Shown: positions 37,048-46,788 of the stretch, piece by piece
Position numbering within the stretch: the first letter of the stretch is position 1
Layout of the letters: every line of letters begins with the position of its first letter
From: Commensalibacter sp963921845
GTDB lineage: Bacteria > Pseudomonadota > Alphaproteobacteria > Acetobacterales > Acetobacteraceae
Direction: 5' to 3'
Assembly: GCF_963921845.1 (NCBI RefSeq)
Contig: NZ_CAWUGZ010000040.1
Location: 1-52,417 of the forward strand
DNA: 52,417 bases
The notes under the pieces: generated by a model
The model's input: the letters and a program-made list of their open reading frames with translations, nothing else
Told to the model about the DNA's origin: nothing
The model's database searches: none
Made by a program: the position numbers and the translations under genes

Positions 37048-37569
37048 ATGAACGAATGTTGCGAGTTTTCAAGAAATTATATTTTCCGAAATTTGAAGAG
37101 CAAATCGAATACAATGATCATTGAAGCCGATCATAAAGAAATGCAAGCGTTAGCACACAGATTTTCAATTCCAAAAATTAAAAATTTAAAATGTTTTTAT
37201 CAGTTTAACTATCTTAATGAAAAAAATATATTAGTAAGCGGTAATCTCAAAGCTATTATCATACAATATTGCGTCCTAACTCTTGAAGAGTTAGAGGAAA
37301 AAATAGAAGAGAAATTTGAGTTACTATTGGTTCCTAAAGAAAAAATAATGAATAATCTTGAAAGCATTGAGGATCCCGATCTTGTTCCCTATAGTAATAA
37401 TTGTATAGATCTTGGTGAAATTACTGCAGAACAATTGGCTTTATGCATCAATCCTTACCCGCATAAAGTCAAAACAAATGATGAACTTTTTTTTACAGAT
37501 GATGAATTAAAAAATGAATCAAAAAATAATTCTTTTGCTATCTTAGCTAATCTACAAAATAAAGTTTGA
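37048..37569 (+). CDS. DUF177/YceD family protein
   Basis: 173 residues of the YceD (DUF177) family. The signature is the acidic C-terminal half with NCIDLGEITAEQLALCINPYP near residue 115-135. The N-terminal half has FYQFNYLNEKNILVSGNLKAI. In plants and E. coli the family is tied to 23S rRNA accumulation and large-subunit biogenesis. It lies upstream of rpmF (bL32), as in many bacteria, which supports a ribosome role. A 199-bp gap to rpmF holds no gene. Confidence 0.85.
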   Translation: MNECCEFSRNYIFRNLKSKSNTMIIEADHKEMQALAHRFSIPKIKNLKCFYQFNYLNEKNILVSGNLKAIIIQYCVLTLEELEEKIEEKFELLLVPKEKIMNNLESIEDPDLVPYSNNCIDLGEITAEQLALCINPYPHKVKTNDELFFTDDELKNESKNNSFAILANLQNKV

Positions 37570-37768
37570 AAAGCAATATTGTTTATAGAATTTTACTTGT
37601 TATTTAATATGAGCCAAACTATTTACTTAGTAAACAAGCCTACTGTTAAGTTTTTATTCGCTCTTGCTTAAATGGACTTAATCTGTTAAAAAGCTGGCTT
37701 CATTGAATAGTTTATACCATTATTCAATCTCACTATTTTGTTTTAAAAGTAAAGGTTAGGAGGAACTA

Positions 37769-37972
37769 ATGGCCGTTCCTAAAAGAAAAACGTCACCCTC
37801 GCGCCGCGGTATGCGTCGCAGTCACCATGCCTTACGTTCAGAGGCACATTTAGAATGTCCAAATTGTGGTGAACTAAAGCGCCCACATCATGTTTGCAGC
37901 CACTGCGGACACTATGATGGTCGCGAAGTAGTTGCAGCTGGAAAAGCTTTAAAAGTAGCAGTGCGCTTATAG
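37769..37972 (+). CDS. rpmF: 50S ribosomal protein bL32
   Basis: 67 residues, zinc-ribbon form: MAVPKRKTSPSRRGMRRSHHA, then CPNCGELKRPHHVCSHCGHY with all four cysteines (C30, C33, C43, C46). The ribosome binding site AGGAGG is strong, just before ATG. It precedes plsX, the classical rpmF-plsX-fabH order. Confidence 0.97.
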   Translation: MAVPKRKTSPSRRGMRRSHHALRSEAHLECPNCGELKRPHHVCSHCGHYDGREVVAAGKALKVAVRL

Positions 37973-38062
37973 ATTTGAAAGAATACAAGTAAAGTTATTT
38001 TTTGGTTTAAATTATTCTCTAAGCATTTCCAACATAACTTTGCAACGTATAACCCGTACTCA

Positions 38063-39115
38063 ATGAGCCAAGAAGTAAACCATATAACAAAAATGAATTT
38101 TGATCTTGCCATTGATGCTATGGGAGGAGATAATGCTCCAGAAGTTATTGTCAAAGGCCTTAGTACTACCGCCATACGTCATCCAGACGTAAAAATACTT
38201 CTTATTGGAGATCAAAATCAACTTAAACCTTTATTACATAAATATCCTAAAGTATCCAGTATTTGTACTTTAAGACATACATCTATTGTTGTTCCTATGG
38301 ATATGAAACCTACTTTGGCATTAAAACTGCGTAATTCCTCAATGCGAATGGCTATGGAAAGCGTAGCATGTAAGGAATCAAGAGGTGTAGTTTCTGCTGG
38401 TAATAGTGGGGCAATGCTTGCTCTTGCACAAATTATTATTAAAACAATGACAGGTATTTTGCGTCCAGCAATGGCCGCGATCAGCCCTACGGCTAAGGGC
38501 GATATTGTAATGCTTGACTTAGGGGCTAATGTTTCTTGTGATAGTAGGAATTTAGTTGATTTTGCGGTGCTTGGTTACGCCTTTGCCAAAGCAGTACTCG
38601 GACTGCCAAAGCCCATGATTGGACTTCTCAATGTAGGTTCCGAGGAGGTAAAGGGTAATGAACACTTGAAAATTGCTGCTGAAATCCTACGCAATAGTTC
38701 GTTATCTGACCATTTTCACGGTTTTATTGAAGGTCACGATATTACCGCTGGTACAACCGATGTTGTAGTGACGGATGGATTTACTGGAAATATTGCTTTG
38801 AAAACAGGAGAGGGTGCTTTAAAGCTTGCTTTTCAATTGTTGAAAGAAGTTTATTCTTCGAGTATTAGGGGAAAGCTAGGCTATTTAATGGTAAAACCAG
38901 GGCTAGAACGTATGAAAGAATGGCTAGACCCAAGGCGTTATAATGGAGCCGTATTTGTTGGACTAAACGGTGTTGTAGTAAAATCTCATGGTGGGGCAGA
39001 TGAAACGAGTTTTGCCTCTGCCGTTGATGTTGCTATGGACATGATAAAACATGGCTTTTACGATGAAATATTAAATGCTTTAGCTCAGGTTAATCCTAAA
39101 AAAACTTTCGAATAG
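38063..39115 (+). CDS. plsX: Phosphate acyltransferase PlsX
   Basis: 350 residues. It makes acyl-phosphate from acyl-ACP for phospholipid synthesis. Motifs are LAIDAMGGDNAPEV at the start, GVVSAGNSGAMLALA near 110, MLDLGANVSCD near 150, GLLNVGSEEVKGNE near 188 and VVTDGFTGNIALKTGEG near 232. The start could also be ATG 38093, ten codons later (MNFDLAIDAMGG), since neither has a clear ribosome binding site. It is linked with fabH (40 bp apart). Confidence 0.95.
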   Translation: MSQEVNHITKMNFDLAIDAMGGDNAPEVIVKGLSTTAIRHPDVKILLIGDQNQLKPLLHKYPKVSSICTLRHTSIVVPMDMKPTLALKLRNSSMRMAMESVACKESRGVVSAGNSGAMLALAQIIIKTMTGILRPAMAAISPTAKGDIVMLDLGANVSCDSRNLVDFAVLGYAFAKAVLGLPKPMIGLLNVGSEEVKGNEHLKIAAEILRNSSLSDHFHGFIEGHDITAGTTDVVVTDGFTGNIALKTGEGALKLAFQLLKEVYSSSIRGKLGYLMVKPGLERMKEWLDPRRYNGAVFVGLNGVVVKSHGGADETSFASAVDVAMDMIKHGFYDEILNALAQVNPKKTFE

Positions 39116-39155
39116 TTAACTTTAATATTCCAATTCAAAAACGCTAAGGTTTCAG

Positions 39156-40118
39156 ATGTTATATCGTTCACGTCTCATTGGATTTGGAAGTTATCTTCCT
39201 AAAAATATCATTACTAATAACGATTTGTCCAAAAAAATTGACACTTCAGACGAGTGGATACGCGCGCGTACTGGTATCCGTCAAAGACACATTGTTTCAA
39301 ACGAAACATGTACTTCTATGGCCTGCTGCGCAGCCGAGCAAGCTTTACGCTATGCTAATTTGTCAATACATGATATAGACGCGGTCATTGTGGCTACTAG
39401 CACACCTGATGCTCTTTTTCCTACAACTGCCGTTATGGTGCAAAAAGAATTAGGCATGAAAAAAGGGTTTGCGTTTGATGTGTCGTCTGCCTGTTCTGGA
39501 TTTATTTTTGCTCTTTCTGTTGCTGATAATTTCATTAAAACCGGTCAAGCCAAAAATATTATTTTAATTGGTAGTGAAGTTTATTCACGCATTTTAGATT
39601 GGTCGGATCGAAGAACATGTGTTCTTTTTGGCGATGGTGCAGGCGCTGTTATTTTAACCGCTGTTAAACCGCAAGAAAATAATGGCATTTTAGGTATCTA
39701 CCTTCATACGGATGGTCAGTATTCAGAATTACTTTATGTTGAAGGCTCTCCAACTGCTCAACAACAAAACTGTTATGTAAGGATGAATGGTAAAGAGGTT
39801 TTTAGACAGGCAGTAAATAAACTTTCCGAAGTAGTTGATGAAGCGCTAATTAAAAATAATTTAAAACATAAAGATATTGACTGGCTCGTTCCTCATCAAG
39901 CTAACTTAAGAATAATTAATGGTATGGGTAAAAAGTTGAAGCTTGCCCCTGAACGTGTAATTGTAACGGTTGACAAGCACGCTAATACATCTGCTGCCTC
40001 CATCCCTCTCGCGTTAAATGTAGCCATTCGAGATAAACGTATTAAAAGTGGTGATTTAGTTATCATGGAAACCTTAGGAGGGGGATTGAGTTGGGGATCA
40101 GCTTTAGTGCGTATCTAA
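39156..40118 (+). CDS. fabH: Beta-ketoacyl-ACP synthase III
   Basis: 320 residues. It starts fatty-acid elongation by condensing acetyl-CoA with malonyl-ACP. The catalytic triad is C113 (DVSSACSGF), H247 (VPHQANLRI) and N277 (KHANTSAAS). TSDEWIRARTGIRQR near 30 and ETLGGGLSWGSAL at the C-terminus are canonical. TAAGG lies about 9 nt before the ATG. It is in the rpmF-plsX-fabH-ihfA-merR run. Confidence 0.97.
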   Translation: MLYRSRLIGFGSYLPKNIITNNDLSKKIDTSDEWIRARTGIRQRHIVSNETCTSMACCAAEQALRYANLSIHDIDAVIVATSTPDALFPTTAVMVQKELGMKKGFAFDVSSACSGFIFALSVADNFIKTGQAKNIILIGSEVYSRILDWSDRRTCVLFGDGAGAVILTAVKPQENNGILGIYLHTDGQYSELLYVEGSPTAQQQNCYVRMNGKEVFRQAVNKLSEVVDEALIKNNLKHKDIDWLVPHQANLRIINGMGKKLKLAPERVIVTVDKHANTSAASIPLALNVAIRDKRIKSGDLVIMETLGGGLSWGSALVRI

Positions 40119-40185
40119 ATCCGTAAAGAATCACTAACATGACTTTTACCTGTTATTTTGTTTAATTTTTAAAATTGATATTCAT

Positions 40186-40485
40186 ATGAACACTCTTACA
40201 CGCGCAGGATTGATCGAAAAACTATACAGTCATGTAGGTCTTTCAAGAAACGAGTCCGCACAAATATTAGAAGATATTTTGGAAAGAATTATGTCCACAC
40301 TTGAAAAAGGTGATTCAGTTAAAATCAGCGGGTTTGGAACCTTTTCTGTCCGAAAAAAAGGCACTCGAGTGGGGCGAAACCCTAAAACAGGTAAAGAAGT
40401 CACCATAGATCCAAGATTAGTATTATCCTTTCGACCTAGTCAAATACTAAAAAAAAATGTTAATAAAGGAATGATGCAAAAATAA
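40186..40485 (+). CDS. ihfA: Integration host factor subunit alpha
   Basis: 99-residue HU/IHF family DNA-bending protein. LTRAGLIEKLYSHVGLSRNES begins it, with VKISGFGTFSVRKKGTRVGRNPKTGKEV forming the beta arms and the intercalating proline region. VTIDPRLVLSFRPSQILK is at the C-terminus. The alpha assignment rests on these patches and on the location between fabH and a merR-type gene, which is a common order in alphaproteobacteria. Confidence 0.93.
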   Translation: MNTLTRAGLIEKLYSHVGLSRNESAQILEDILERIMSTLEKGDSVKISGFGTFSVRKKGTRVGRNPKTGKEVTIDPRLVLSFRPSQILKKNVNKGMMQK

Positions 40486-40504
40486 GTCAGAGAGGTTTTT
40501 TAAT

Positions 40505-41059
40505 ATGGCCAATGATGACGTTTACGATGATCTAGAGCAGACACAATCACTTAAATATAAAAACTTATCCATTGCACATTTAACTGAAAAAGCACCTACA
40601 GTTAAAGAGCCAAATGCATTCCGAACCATAAGCGAAGTTTCAGAAAAATTACATGTTCCACAACATGTACTGCGATTTTGGGAATCACGCTTTAAACAAA
40701 TTGCTCCCTTAAAACGTAATGGGGGAAGACGGTATTATCGAAGCGAAGATATAGTTTTACTTAAGCGTATTTCAGATTTGCTTTACGTACAAGGCTATAC
40801 AGTTAAAGGTGTTCAACGTATGTTGGAAAACGGTGAATTAAATTCCGCACCACAACAAGAAATACAGTCACTTGAAAAAAATTTAGATGCTCAACTTGAA
40901 ACAAAATCATCAGACGGAAATAAAAAAACAATGTCTGATTCTATATTACAAAATCAACTCGATACACTAAAAAAAAGAAATTTGGAACTTAATCAATTTT
41001 TACAAATAGTACTTGAGGAATTGCATGCGCTAAGAAAAACTTTAAATAGCATAAATTAA
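40505..41059 (+). CDS. MerR-family transcriptional regulator
   Basis: 184 residues. The MerR helix-turn-helix sits near residues 40-105: ISEVSEKLHVPQHVLRFWES, RNGGRRYYRSEDIVLLKRI and LLYVQGYTVKGVQRML. The rest is a charged helical stretch ending in a probable coiled coil (about 140-184), without the cysteines of metal-sensing MerR proteins. It follows ihfA by 19 bp and is the last gene before tRNA-Pro. The target is unknown. Confidence 0.9.
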   Translation: MANDDVYDDLEQTQSLKYKNLSIAHLTEKAPTVKEPNAFRTISEVSEKLHVPQHVLRFWESRFKQIAPLKRNGGRRYYRSEDIVLLKRISDLLYVQGYTVKGVQRMLENGELNSAPQQEIQSLEKNLDAQLETKSSDGNKKTMSDSILQNQLDTLKKRNLELNQFLQIVLEELHALRKTLNSIN

Positions 41060-41106
41060 AGGTTGCTAAATAGTCTAAGGGTTGGTATATGGCGTTTACT
41101 TTATAG

Positions 41107-41180
41107 CGGGCAGTAGCGCAGCCTGGTAGCGCATCAGTCTGGGGGACTGGAGGTCGTGGGTTCGAATCCCGCCTGCCCGA
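41107..41180 (+). tRNA. tRNA-Pro (anticodon GGG)
   Basis: Acceptor stem CGGGCAG/CTGCCCG, D-arm GCGCAGCCTGGTAGCGC, anticodon loop CTGGGGG with anticodon GGG, and T-arm with GGGTTCGAATCCC. Length is 74 nt and CCA is not encoded. It reads CCC and CCU proline codons. Confidence 0.97.
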
Positions 41181-41189
41181 TATACTATG

Positions 41190-42302
41190 TTAAGGTTCAC
41201 TTTTATCTCGTAAAGTCCAATTATTCCATAGCATAATTAAAGCTGCCATCAAGGCAGGGCCTACGAATAAACCAATCATTCCCCAGGTCTCTAATCCTCC
41301 AACAATTCCAATAAGCACCCATATAAAAGGCAATTTTGTTGCACCGCCAATAAGTGTGGGTCGAATAAAATGATCCGAAATAAAGACAACGATACAACCA
41401 ATAATCAACACACAAAGTGCAGACCATGGCGAAAGTTGTAAAAAAGCTGTTCCCGAAACAAATAAAATTGCAAATATCGGACAAAAGGGAATCATCGCTG
41501 AAACAGCGGTAATAATACCAAAAAGTGCAGAATGAGGGATAGACATAAAATAATAAATTATTCCTAGAACAACGCCTTGTCCTAAGCCTACCAAAATCAA
41601 TCCAGATACGGTTCCATGAATAGACAATATCATTTGCTGGGCGATTGTCTCTCCCTGTTTACCAAATAACCTTCGCGAGCCTCGCAAACATTGTTGAGCA
41701 ATATGTTCCCCATCTCTAAATATAAAAAATAAAGTTAACATAGAAAAAAAGAATAACAATCCTCTATGCACAAGTTGAGAGCCTATTTTTTGGGTGACAT
41801 AGACACCATGACTATAATGTAAATTAGATAAAAGCAACGAAACCATTTTGGGGTGAGAAAGATTGTCTACCCACCATTTATAAATAAAATTTTTAGCAAA
41901 AGGCAATTTTGATATCCACAAAGGAGGCTCTACCCCTTGATGACTTACATGGATTATCCAAAGTATTATAGCCTGAATGTCTTTACTTCCCTCTATAAGA
42001 AGAACGGTAAGAGGTAAAATAAACAATAAAGAAATAAAACATGAAAAGATAAACGGAAGAATAAATGTATTGGATGTAGACAGCCATTTTTTTTTTGTTT
42101 TTTGATAAAGAGGCCAACACGCAATCGCAAAAATAACTGCCCAAATTAATGAAGGTATAAATGACTTGATAGTGTAAAGACCCAATAAAAAAAGAAGAAT
42201 AATTAAACACGTTTGAGCCAAAGTTTGATTATGAATTTGTTCAGCAAGACTAAGTTGTCGAGTCAATTTTAATTCAGAATTTTTGCTTTTTGGTATTAGC
42301 AT
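41190..42302 (-). CDS. AI-2E transporter family permease
   Basis: 370-residue multi-pass membrane protein of the AI-2E transporter (YdiK/PerM) superfamily. Hydrophobic segments lie near 30-75 and 90-115 and in a dense C-terminal block (210-360). Conserved patches include FIPSLIWAVIFAIACWPLYQ, GLILVGLGQGVVLGIIYY, and the C-terminal LPFIWVLIGIVGGLETWGMIGLFVGPALMA. Some relatives export small molecules or act as Na+/H+ antiporters; the substrate is not predictable. It is 16 bp downstream of oligopeptidase B on the same strand. Its 3' end lies 9 bp from the convergent tRNA-Pro. Confidence 0.88.
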   Translation of the reverse strand: MLIPKSKNSELKLTRQLSLAEQIHNQTLAQTCLIILLFLLGLYTIKSFIPSLIWAVIFAIACWPLYQKTKKKWLSTSNTFILPFIFSCFISLLFILPLTVLLIEGSKDIQAIILWIIHVSHQGVEPPLWISKLPFAKNFIYKWWVDNLSHPKMVSLLLSNLHYSHGVYVTQKIGSQLVHRGLLFFFSMLTLFFIFRDGEHIAQQCLRGSRRLFGKQGETIAQQMILSIHGTVSGLILVGLGQGVVLGIIYYFMSIPHSALFGIITAVSAMIPFCPIFAILFVSGTAFLQLSPWSALCVLIIGCIVVFISDHFIRPTLIGGATKLPFIWVLIGIVGGLETWGMIGLFVGPALMAALIMLWNNWTLRDKSEP

Positions 42303-42318
42303 CTAAAATAAACCTACG

Positions 42319-44412
42319 TTAATGGGTATGAGGGTGAATAACAAAATTAGCAAACGCTTGTATAAATGCAGCTTCCTTTAACGAATCATAGCGTCCTGTT
42401 AGCCCACCATGACCAGAATCCATATTCATTTTAAGCAATATCGGTTCATTCGATTGATTATATTCTCTTAACTTAGCAACCCATTTGGCTGGTTCCCAAT
42501 ACGTAACTCTCGGATCGGTTAATCCACCTACCGCCAAAATTGCAGGATAGTTTTGTTTTTTGATCGTATCATAAGGCGAATAACTAGCAATGTATTCGTA
42601 AGCATGTCTGTTTTCGATAGGATTACCCCATTCTGGCCATTCTGGAGGGGTTAAAGGCAACAAACAGTCGGACATTGTATTAAGCACATCTACAAAGGGT
42701 ACCTCAGCTATGATTCCTGCAAATAAATCTGGCCTTAGATTAGCAATGTAACCCATTACCATACCTCCTGCAGACCGACCATTGGCCACAATAGACTTTG
42801 GCTTGGTCCAATTTTGTTGGACAAGGTAGTCTGCACAAGTAATAAAGTCTGTAAAGCTTTTTGTTTTATTAAATTTTCGCCCGTCTAAAAACCATTTCCA
42901 CCCTTTTTCTGACCCACCTCTTATATGGGCTATGGCATAAACCCATCCTTGCTGAATATAATTCATGGCATCGTTGGAAAAAGTTGGATCAATCGCATAC
43001 CCATAAGCCCCATAACCATAAAGCAATAAGGGGTTTCCACCATTTTGTTTGATGTCTTTACGATAAGCAACAGTTATAGGAATAGTTTCTCCATCTGCTG
43101 CTTCTGCCCATAAACGCTCGGTCATATAGTCATTGGTCGAAAAAGGAATATTAAATTGTTGCGTTTTAATAATCTCATCATGTTGCGTTAATACGTGATA
43201 GGATTTCCAGATTTTAGGACAAATTAGCGATTCAAATGTATACAGAATGGCGTCTGAATTTGGGTTAAGTATGTCTATAAGCGAGAGCGTATACGCTGAA
43301 CCATCACCCGAAATGTATTCTGTTTGACCCAACTTATTCATTATAACAATGCGCAAACTAGCTTCATAGCGTTCTAACCAAACAAAATAATCACTATAGG
43401 CAATGGCATTTAAAACAAATTGTTTTGGTTGATGAGGGAGCCACTCTTGCCACATTAGTTTAGTAAAACCATCATGAGTAACGCAATCGGGGATGGGCAT
43501 CCTCATAAACTTAAAATTATAAGCTCCATCCGCATTGGTTTTAATAATGAAATGATTATTCCAATCAAAAACTTCATACTGTAAACCTCGTTTCCTTTTT
43601 TTAAAACACATAGGTTGAGCAGTAGGATTATTTTGAGCAATTAACCAAACTTCGTCGGTATCATGAGTACGTGCGATTAGATAAATCCATTTATTACTTA
43701 AACTTCGACGAATATTAAGAAAATATCCTGAATCCTTTTCTTCATACACTAAACTATTTTTACCTGATAAAATTTCATGACGAAAAATTTTAGTAGGCCG
43801 TCCTAATGCATCCCTGTAGATCCAAAAAACATATTGACTGCAAGACGAAAATGTAAATTCTCCCGTTGAATTTTGAATATTGGTCTTAAATGTAGGTTGC
43901 ATTTCTATTGATTGAAGATGAATTTCCCAAATTTCTGAACCATTATTATCTTGTGCATACGCCAGCCATTGATGATCCGGACTATGTTGTACATGAGAAA
44001 TTTTTATATAATCATTGGTATGAGGTATAAGATTTGGATTTAACAGAATTTGCTCTTGTTGAGTGAATTGCTTTTTTCTACAATAAAGTGAGAATTCTAA
44101 ATTTTTTTGATATTTCGAATAATAAAGCCATTCACCATCTTTTAGCTCTATAGAACATTCATTATCAAAAACTCTTTCTTTCATCTGCAGAAAAAGTGTT
44201 TCTTGTAGGTTTTTCGTTTCCTCCATTATCAAGTTTGTATATTTGTTTTCTGCCTCCAGATGTTGTTTGATTTCTTTATTTAAGCAGCGGGGATCGGATA
44301 AAACATTTTGCCAATTCTTGTCTTTTAGCCAAAAATAACTATCGTTACGTTCATAAGAAAATTGTTTTATTATTTTTGTTTTTTTTACTGCAATAGGCGG
44401 TTTATATTTCAT
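42319..44412 (-). CDS. ptrB: Oligopeptidase B (S9A family)
   Basis: 697-residue cytoplasmic serine peptidase that cleaves after Lys/Arg in short peptides. The N-terminal two-thirds forms the beta-propeller (for example DSGYFLNIRRSLSNKWIYL). The alpha/beta-hydrolase domain has the nucleophile Ser547 in NGRSAGGMVMG, Asp633 in GGLTDPRVTYWEPAKW and His668 in MDSGHGGLTGRY. Length is normal. The start is ATG 44412. It is upstream of the AI-2E permease gene and probably transcribed with it. Confidence 0.95.
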   Translation of the reverse strand: MKYKPPIAVKKTKIIKQFSYERNDSYFWLKDKNWQNVLSDPRCLNKEIKQHLEAENKYTNLIMEETKNLQETLFLQMKERVFDNECSIELKDGEWLYYSKYQKNLEFSLYCRKKQFTQQEQILLNPNLIPHTNDYIKISHVQHSPDHQWLAYAQDNNGSEIWEIHLQSIEMQPTFKTNIQNSTGEFTFSSCSQYVFWIYRDALGRPTKIFRHEILSGKNSLVYEEKDSGYFLNIRRSLSNKWIYLIARTHDTDEVWLIAQNNPTAQPMCFKKRKRGLQYEVFDWNNHFIIKTNADGAYNFKFMRMPIPDCVTHDGFTKLMWQEWLPHQPKQFVLNAIAYSDYFVWLERYEASLRIVIMNKLGQTEYISGDGSAYTLSLIDILNPNSDAILYTFESLICPKIWKSYHVLTQHDEIIKTQQFNIPFSTNDYMTERLWAEAADGETIPITVAYRKDIKQNGGNPLLLYGYGAYGYAIDPTFSNDAMNYIQQGWVYAIAHIRGGSEKGWKWFLDGRKFNKTKSFTDFITCADYLVQQNWTKPKSIVANGRSAGGMVMGYIANLRPDLFAGIIAEVPFVDVLNTMSDCLLPLTPPEWPEWGNPIENRHAYEYIASYSPYDTIKKQNYPAILAVGGLTDPRVTYWEPAKWVAKLREYNQSNEPILLKMNMDSGHGGLTGRYDSLKEAAFIQAFANFVIHPHTH

Positions 44413-44600
44413 TAAGCTATACGATCATTGTTGATTATTATAAGTATTTATCGGTACACATTTAATATATAAATTGATTAAATTGTTAACACCCACAGTC
44501 AATGTCTTTACTGTAAACTTACTATATTATACATAGCGTATAATTTTAATTTAAACGACTAGTATTGGATTATTTTGAAAATTTTATAAAGAATATTAAA

Positions 44601-45719
44601 ATGAAAAAAAACGCTATACTTTGTGTAGGAGCAGGACTTTCTGGAGCCACCATCGCCCGTCTACTGGCAGAAAAAGATTACATCGTAGACATTGTTGAAG
44701 AACGAAATCATACGGCGGGTAATTGCTATACAGAACGAGACAAACATACAGGAATTATGATTCATACCTATGGACCTCATATTTTTCATACAGACAAGGA
44801 ACATGTTTGGAATTTCGTTAACCAATATTGCACGATGATGCCTTATATTAATCGCGTAAAAACAACGATCAAAGATCAAGTTTATTCTTTACCTATTAAT
44901 CTGCACACAATAAATCAATTTTTTTGCAAAGCTTTTTTACCGGATGAAGCGAGAAAATTTATTGAAAAAAAGGCAAATCGTTCTATTTTTGAGCCTAAAA
45001 ATTTTGAAGAACAAGCTTTAAAATTCGTTGGGAAAGAAATTTATGAGACCTTTTTTAAAGGTTATTCGACCAAACAATGGGGCCTAGATCCAAAAGAATT
45101 GCCCGCATCTATTTTAAAACGTTTACCTATACGATTTAACTATAACGATAGCTATTTTAGTCATCGTTACCAGGGCATACCCAGAGATGGTTACAGCAAT
45201 TTAATAAACAATATTCTTGACCATCCTAACATAACGCTTCATCTTCACACACATTTTGATCAATCTTCAGCTAAAGAGTATTCTCATGTATTTTACAGTG
45301 GACCATTGGATGCCTATTTTAAATACCGAGAAGGGCATTTAGCCTATAGGACGCTTGATTTTAAAAGTTTCACGCACAAAGGCGATTATTTAGGCACTGC
45401 CGTTATGAATTATGGAGAAGAAACTGTTCCTTTTACACGAATTACAGAACATAAATATTTCTCGCCTTGGGAACATCATGAAGAGTCAGTATGCTATAGA
45501 GAATACAGTCGTAATTGCGAAAAAGGGGATTTGCCCTATTATCCCATACGCTTAGTGGGTAAAATGGATGTTTTGGAGCGATACACAATATTGGCCAATA
45601 AAGAACAAAATGTAACCTTTGTAGGACGCTTAGGTACCTATCGCTATTTGGATATGGATGTAACTATTGCCGAAGCATTGGAGGCTGCTCGTGAGTTTTT
45701 GCATAAAAAAAGAACGTAA
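44601..45719 (+). CDS. glf: UDP-galactopyranose mutase
   Basis: About 372 residues, a flavoenzyme that interconverts UDP-galactopyranose and UDP-galactofuranose. It has the FAD site CVGAGLSGATIARLLAE at the N-terminus. It also has TGIMIHTYGPHIFHTDKEHVW near 50, FFKGYSTKQWGLDPKELP near 150 and FVGRLGTYRYLDMDVTIAEAL at the C-terminus. The frame is open to a TTG at 44565, but ATG 44601 gives the canonical N-terminus. No galactofuranosyltransferase gene is adjacent. The product implies galactofuranose in LPS or another surface glycan. Confidence 0.95.
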   Translation: MKKNAILCVGAGLSGATIARLLAEKDYIVDIVEERNHTAGNCYTERDKHTGIMIHTYGPHIFHTDKEHVWNFVNQYCTMMPYINRVKTTIKDQVYSLPINLHTINQFFCKAFLPDEARKFIEKKANRSIFEPKNFEEQALKFVGKEIYETFFKGYSTKQWGLDPKELPASILKRLPIRFNYNDSYFSHRYQGIPRDGYSNLINNILDHPNITLHLHTHFDQSSAKEYSHVFYSGPLDAYFKYREGHLAYRTLDFKSFTHKGDYLGTAVMNYGEETVPFTRITEHKYFSPWEHHEESVCYREYSRNCEKGDLPYYPIRLVGKMDVLERYTILANKEQNVTFVGRLGTYRYLDMDVTIAEALEAAREFLHKKRT

Positions 45720-45915
45720 TTACTTGAAAAAATCTTATTTTGCAGAATTAGATATTTATAGACTTCTTGTCAATTGAATCGGATAAATAGAGCTAAAAGG
45801 GTTCTAATTAGAGGTTTTGTTGATCTTTTTTAAGGTTTTTATAAACCCAAATCAAAAAAATAAAATGTTGAAACCTATTTCTTAAAGTTATGTAGCCTAG
45901 GTAATTTCCAAATTT

Positions 45916-46788
45916 ATGACACATGAAAAGCAATTTATTAATTACGTATTAACGCTATCTTGCCCCAATAGGCCAGGTATTGTGGCAGCAATATCAACGC
46001 AATTATATAATGCCAACGCAAATATCATTGAATCACAACAACACGATGATTCTTCAGGCCGTTTTTTTATGCGTGTCGTTTTTTCATTAAAAAATAGTTC
46101 TGAAATATATGCATGGCTCAATTCGCGCCTTGAAGCACTGGCACAACACTTTACTATGACGTGGTTACTTCACAATTCTACTAAGAAGCGAAAAGTTTTG
46201 CTTATGCTTTCTAAGTTCGACCATTGTTTAGTTGATTTGCTTTATCGTTGGCGCATTGGTGAACTAAATATCGAGCCTACCGCTATTGTTTCAAATTATC
46301 CAAAAGAAAATTATTCCCATATAGATCTTCGAAATATTCCGTTTTTTTACTTACCTATTGACTCAAATAATAAAAGCAAACAAGAAAACGAAGTGTGGAA
46401 TATCTTTCGAAATACGCATACGGAATTAATTATATTGGCACGTTATATGCAAATTTTGTCAGCGGAATTTATTAAAAAAATACCCGGTCAATGCATCAAT
46501 ATTCATCATTCTTTTTTACCTGGTTTTAAAGGAGCAAAGGCTTATCATCAAGCGTTCACCCGGGGTGTCAAGCTGATTGGAGCTACTGCGCATTACGTTA
46601 CAGAAGCCTTAGATGAAGGGCCCATCATTGAACAGGACGTTGAACGCGTCAGTCATCGAGATCAACCTGAGGATCTAATTCGAAAAGGAAGAGATATCGA
46701 AAAACGAGTCCTTGCCAAAGCTATACGATACCATAGCGAAGACAGAGTACTATTAAATGGAAACAAAACCGTAGTCTTTACCGATTAA
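45916..46788 (+). CDS. purU: Formyltetrahydrofolate deformylase
   Basis: 290 residues. It releases formate from 10-formyltetrahydrofolate to balance one-carbon pools. An N-terminal ACT domain (about 8-85, LSCPNRPGIVAAISTQLYNANANI) precedes a formyltransferase-like domain with LARYMQILSAEF and INIHHSFLPGFKGAKAYHQA. The C-terminal GATAHYVTEALDEGPIIEQ holds the catalytic Asp. The stop codon directly abuts the stop of the convergent Nudix gene. Confidence 0.95.
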   Translation: MTHEKQFINYVLTLSCPNRPGIVAAISTQLYNANANIIESQQHDDSSGRFFMRVVFSLKNSSEIYAWLNSRLEALAQHFTMTWLLHNSTKKRKVLLMLSKFDHCLVDLLYRWRIGELNIEPTAIVSNYPKENYSHIDLRNIPFFYLPIDSNNKSKQENEVWNIFRNTHTELIILARYMQILSAEFIKKIPGQCINIHHSFLPGFKGAKAYHQAFTRGVKLIGATAHYVTEALDEGPIIEQDVERVSHRDQPEDLIRKGRDIEKRVLAKAIRYHSEDRVLLNGNKTVVFTD

